In this document: piece by piece, positions 61,922 to 64,000 of the stretch | Numbering within the stretch: position 1 is the first letter of the stretch | Layout: each line of letters opens with the position of its first letter | Source: CAWHYG01 sp963833505 | GTDB taxonomy: Bacteria > Eisenbacteria > RBG-16-71-46 > CAIMUX01 | Direction: 5' to 3' | Length of the DNA: 64,000 nt | Assembly: GCA_963833505.1 (NCBI GenBank) | Contig: CAWHYG010000005.1 | Coordinates: forward strand, 372,001-436,000 | Made by a program: the position numbers and the translations under genes | The notes under the pieces: generated by a model | What the model was told of the DNA's origin: nothing | Database searches by the model: none | What the model saw: only the letters and a program-made list of their open reading frames with translations

Positions 61922-64000
61922 TCAGCTTCCCTTCCTGACGCCGACCCAGACCGTCAGCCCGTCGTCGAGCTTCAGCTCGTCGGACTGATCGACGGTCTCC
62001 TCCTCGGGGTGGATCCGGGTCGCCAGCGTCTCCTCGCCGATCGTTCCGCCGTGCTGGGAGAAGACCTCCGCCACGCGGGGATCGGACGATCGGTAGCAGA
62101 GAGCGATCCGATCCTCCACGTTGTAACCCGCCTGCTTCCGCAGATCTTGCACGCAGCGGACGATCTCCCGGGCATAGCCCTCGCGCCGCAGCGCATCGGA
62201 GATCACGGTGTCGAGGACCACCACGAGCCCGCGGTCCTGCGCCGCCGCCTTGTCCCCGACGCCGACGAATTGCAGATCGTACTCGCCCGGCGCCAGCGTC
62301 TGGCCGCCGATCTCGAGCATCCCATCCGCCCGGAGATTCCAGGTTCCTTCCCGAGCCGCCTTGCTGACCTCCTTCATCGCCGGACCCAGCTTGGCGCCGA
62401 GAACCGGGAAGTTCAGCTTGACCTCCCGCCGGACCAGTTCAATCATCCGGCCGTCGAGCAGCACTTCCTTGACGTTCAGCTCCTGCGCGATCTGACCGCG
62501 CAGATCGTCGTCGAGGCCCGGCCGGGTGCCATCCACCGACAGGATCCACAGGCGTGAAAGCGGCTGGCGCACCCGGATCTGCACCTTCTCGCGCGCGGAG
62601 CGGCCCAGCCTCACCGCGGAAAGGACCTGATCCATCCGGGCATTCAGCTCCGGATCGACCAGATCCCGGCGGATGTCGGGCCACGCTCTCAGGTGAACAC
62701 TCTCCGGCCAGCCGGACTTCTCCCGCAAGCTGCCGGTCAGGTTCCGGTAGATCTCCTCGGTCACGAACGGCAGGAGCGGCGCCAGGCTCTCGCAGAAGGT
62801 CACGAGGACGTGGAAGAGCGTACGGTAGGCGAAGCTCTTGTCCTCGTCCGCCGTCGATTTCCAGAACCGCCGGCGCGAACGCCGGAGATACCAGGTGGAA
62901 AGCGCTTCCAGGAACGCGTCCGCCGAGCGGATCGAAGACGCGACATCGTACTCCTCGAGGCCTCGGGTGATCTCCTCGCACGTTTTGTACAAGTCGGAGA
63001 GGATCCAGCGGTCCAGGGAATTCGGGCTTTTCCCCAGCGTCTCAGCCGGCGGGGTCGCGGCCGGATCGAATCCGTCCAGACGCGCGTACGTGACGAAGAA
63101 ACCATAGACGTTCCAGAGCGTGATGATCCGCCGGCGGATCTCGTCGGCCACGGCGTACCCGAACCGGAGGTTGTAATTCGGATTGAAGGCGCAGTAGAGC
63201 CAGCGCATGACGTCGGCGCCCATCTTCTCGACCGCCTCGTCGAACCAGAATGGCGTTGCCGGTCGACTTGTGCATCGGCTGGCCTTTTTCGTCGTAGACC
63301 TTCTCGTAGGCGAAGACCGTGCGGTAGGGAGCGCATCCCTCCAGGGTCACCGACGTGAACATCATGGCGTAGAACCAGAGGCGCACCTGCTCGCGCATCT
63401 CGAGCACCAGCTCGGCCGGGAACCACTTCTCCCAGTAGGCGTGGTCCTCGAAATAGCGGAGGGTCGAGAACCCGACGATTCCGGCATCGAGCCAGCAGTC
63501 GCCTACGTCCGGAATCCGCGTGGCCACCTGGCCGCAGGTCGCGCAGCGGATCTTGACCTCGTCGATCCAGGGACGGTGCAGCTCGGGCAGGGCGTCGACG
63601 ATGGCCGGATCCACCGCCCGGTCGCGCAGCTCCGCGCGATTCGAAACCAGGGTCAGGTGTCGATCGGGACAGAAATAGAACGGCAGGGGCAGCCCCCAGT
63701 ACCGCTTCCGGGAGATACACCAATCCCCCATGTTGTTGTACCAATCCTGCGTGCGTTTCCCGACCGAATCGGGAATCCAGCGGACGGATTCGGCCGCTTT
63801 CTTCATCTCGGGCCGGATCTCGTCGCAGGCGATGAACCACTCGTCCTCGACGCGGAAGACCAGCTTTTCCTTGCAGCGCCAGCAGAACGGATAGCGATGA
63901 CGGTAGGTTTCCTGGCGGAAGAAGACGCCCTTTTCCTTCAGGTTCTGCAGGATCGGCTTTTCCACCTCGTGGACGTCCATGCCGGTGAGCCAGCCGAATC
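61922..64000 (-). CDS. ileS: Isoleucyl-tRNA synthetase, C-terminal two thirds (5' end beyond window), one-base frameshift
   Basis: Enters at the right edge. Visible in order: editing/catalytic core (TQDWYNNMGDWCISRKRYWGLPLP, CPDRH... CATC, PDVGDCWLDAGIVGFSTLRY, LRLWFYAMMFTS-like), the KMSKS-equivalent PMHKSTGNAI, then in the neighbouring frame ADVMRWLYCAFNPNYNLRFGY, anticodon-binding helices and the C-terminal ...LDDGLTVWVGV. The lesion at ~63250 is one extra base in CAGAATGG (63246-63253); corrected, it reads GNAIWFDEAVEKMGAD. MHKSTGN in place of KMSKS is seen in the eukaryote-like IleS group. Essential gene, so the shift is more likely a sequence error than a mutation. Confidence 0.9.

Noticed and set aside
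57418..63253. Programmed translational frameshifting at CAGAATGG
   Set aside because: Two of the three genes read the complement (CCATTCTG), so the shared string is not the same mRNA signal. A DNA-level cause or sequence error fits better.
1..64000. CRISPR arrays, tRNA and rRNA genes
   Set aside because: Looked for regular spaced repeats and cloverleaf or rRNA signatures; none found. The tandem repeats here have no unique spacers.

Overview
The window reads as a chromosomal segment of a high-GC Gram-negative-type bacterium. Several exported proteins end in a FlgD/Ig-like C-terminal module (WDGRD...GVY...R.M pattern), and dockerin-type calcium repeats, FG-GAP propellers and kelch-like repeats sit beside ordinary housekeeping genes. 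That combination is typical of uncultured lineages such as Candidatus Eisenbacteria and other FCB-type phyla. The placement is inference from protein style only; there is no rRNA or tRNA gene here to test it.

Layout. 1-11.7 kb: a DtxR-type metalloregulator, a DUF1579-like protein, two damaged secreted propeller/dockerin proteins, an ECF sigma factor coupled to a transmembrane Ser/Thr kinase with an extracellular seven-bladed FG-GAP propeller, a DUF362 protein, and a decayed MNT-HEPN pair. 12-14.8 kb: an S1-domain RNA-binding gene whose 3' end is duplicated around a TPR'-RDD cargo. 15-19.6 kb: an Fn3-like membrane protein followed by a tight four-gene membrane cluster (DUF6754-like) of unknown function. 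19.7-25.3 kb: a haem operon on the minus strand, hemX/ccsA-hemA-hemC-hemD-hemB. 25.8-31.3 kb: a lipoprotein, an MBL-fold hydrolase and an ABC-2 exporter operon. 31.4-33.35 kb: a complete group II intron with its maturase, antisense to its neighbours. 33.4-36 kb: a coiled-coil protein, an exported helical protein and a TauE/SafE permease. 36.2-43 kb: a giant triplicated beta-helix surface protein split by an IS256-family element with an 8-bp target duplication. 43-50.8 kb: DinB, a large secreted protein, an antiporter-like permease, GYF-RDD and a ferritin-like protein. 51-55.6 kb: a chimeric ATPase/CheW relic and a BtuCDF-type importer. 55.7-61.9 kb: DUF5658, a TPM-NTase-YjbQ-LemA operon, an Hsp33-like protein, a Tat-type DODA dioxygenase and DinB. 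The right edge is the C-terminal part of ileS.

Two themes run through the window. First, short tandem duplications (24-58 bp units) recur at gene starts and gene-gene junctions: the ABC-2 operon, btuF/btuC, hemC/hemD, upstream of the TPM gene and upstream of GYF-RDD. Two of them create mini-ORFs that repeat the C-terminus of the upstream gene. Second, there are many frameshifts. Three single-base ones (NTase, DODA, ileS) lie in the same octamer CAGAATGG, and one of them would destroy an essential gene, so some sequence or assembly error is likely.

The most plausible undescribed system is the 16.1-19.6 kb membrane cluster: two proteins each carrying an alpha/beta domain between two membrane anchors, plus two polytopic membrane proteins, tightly packed and probably co-expressed.
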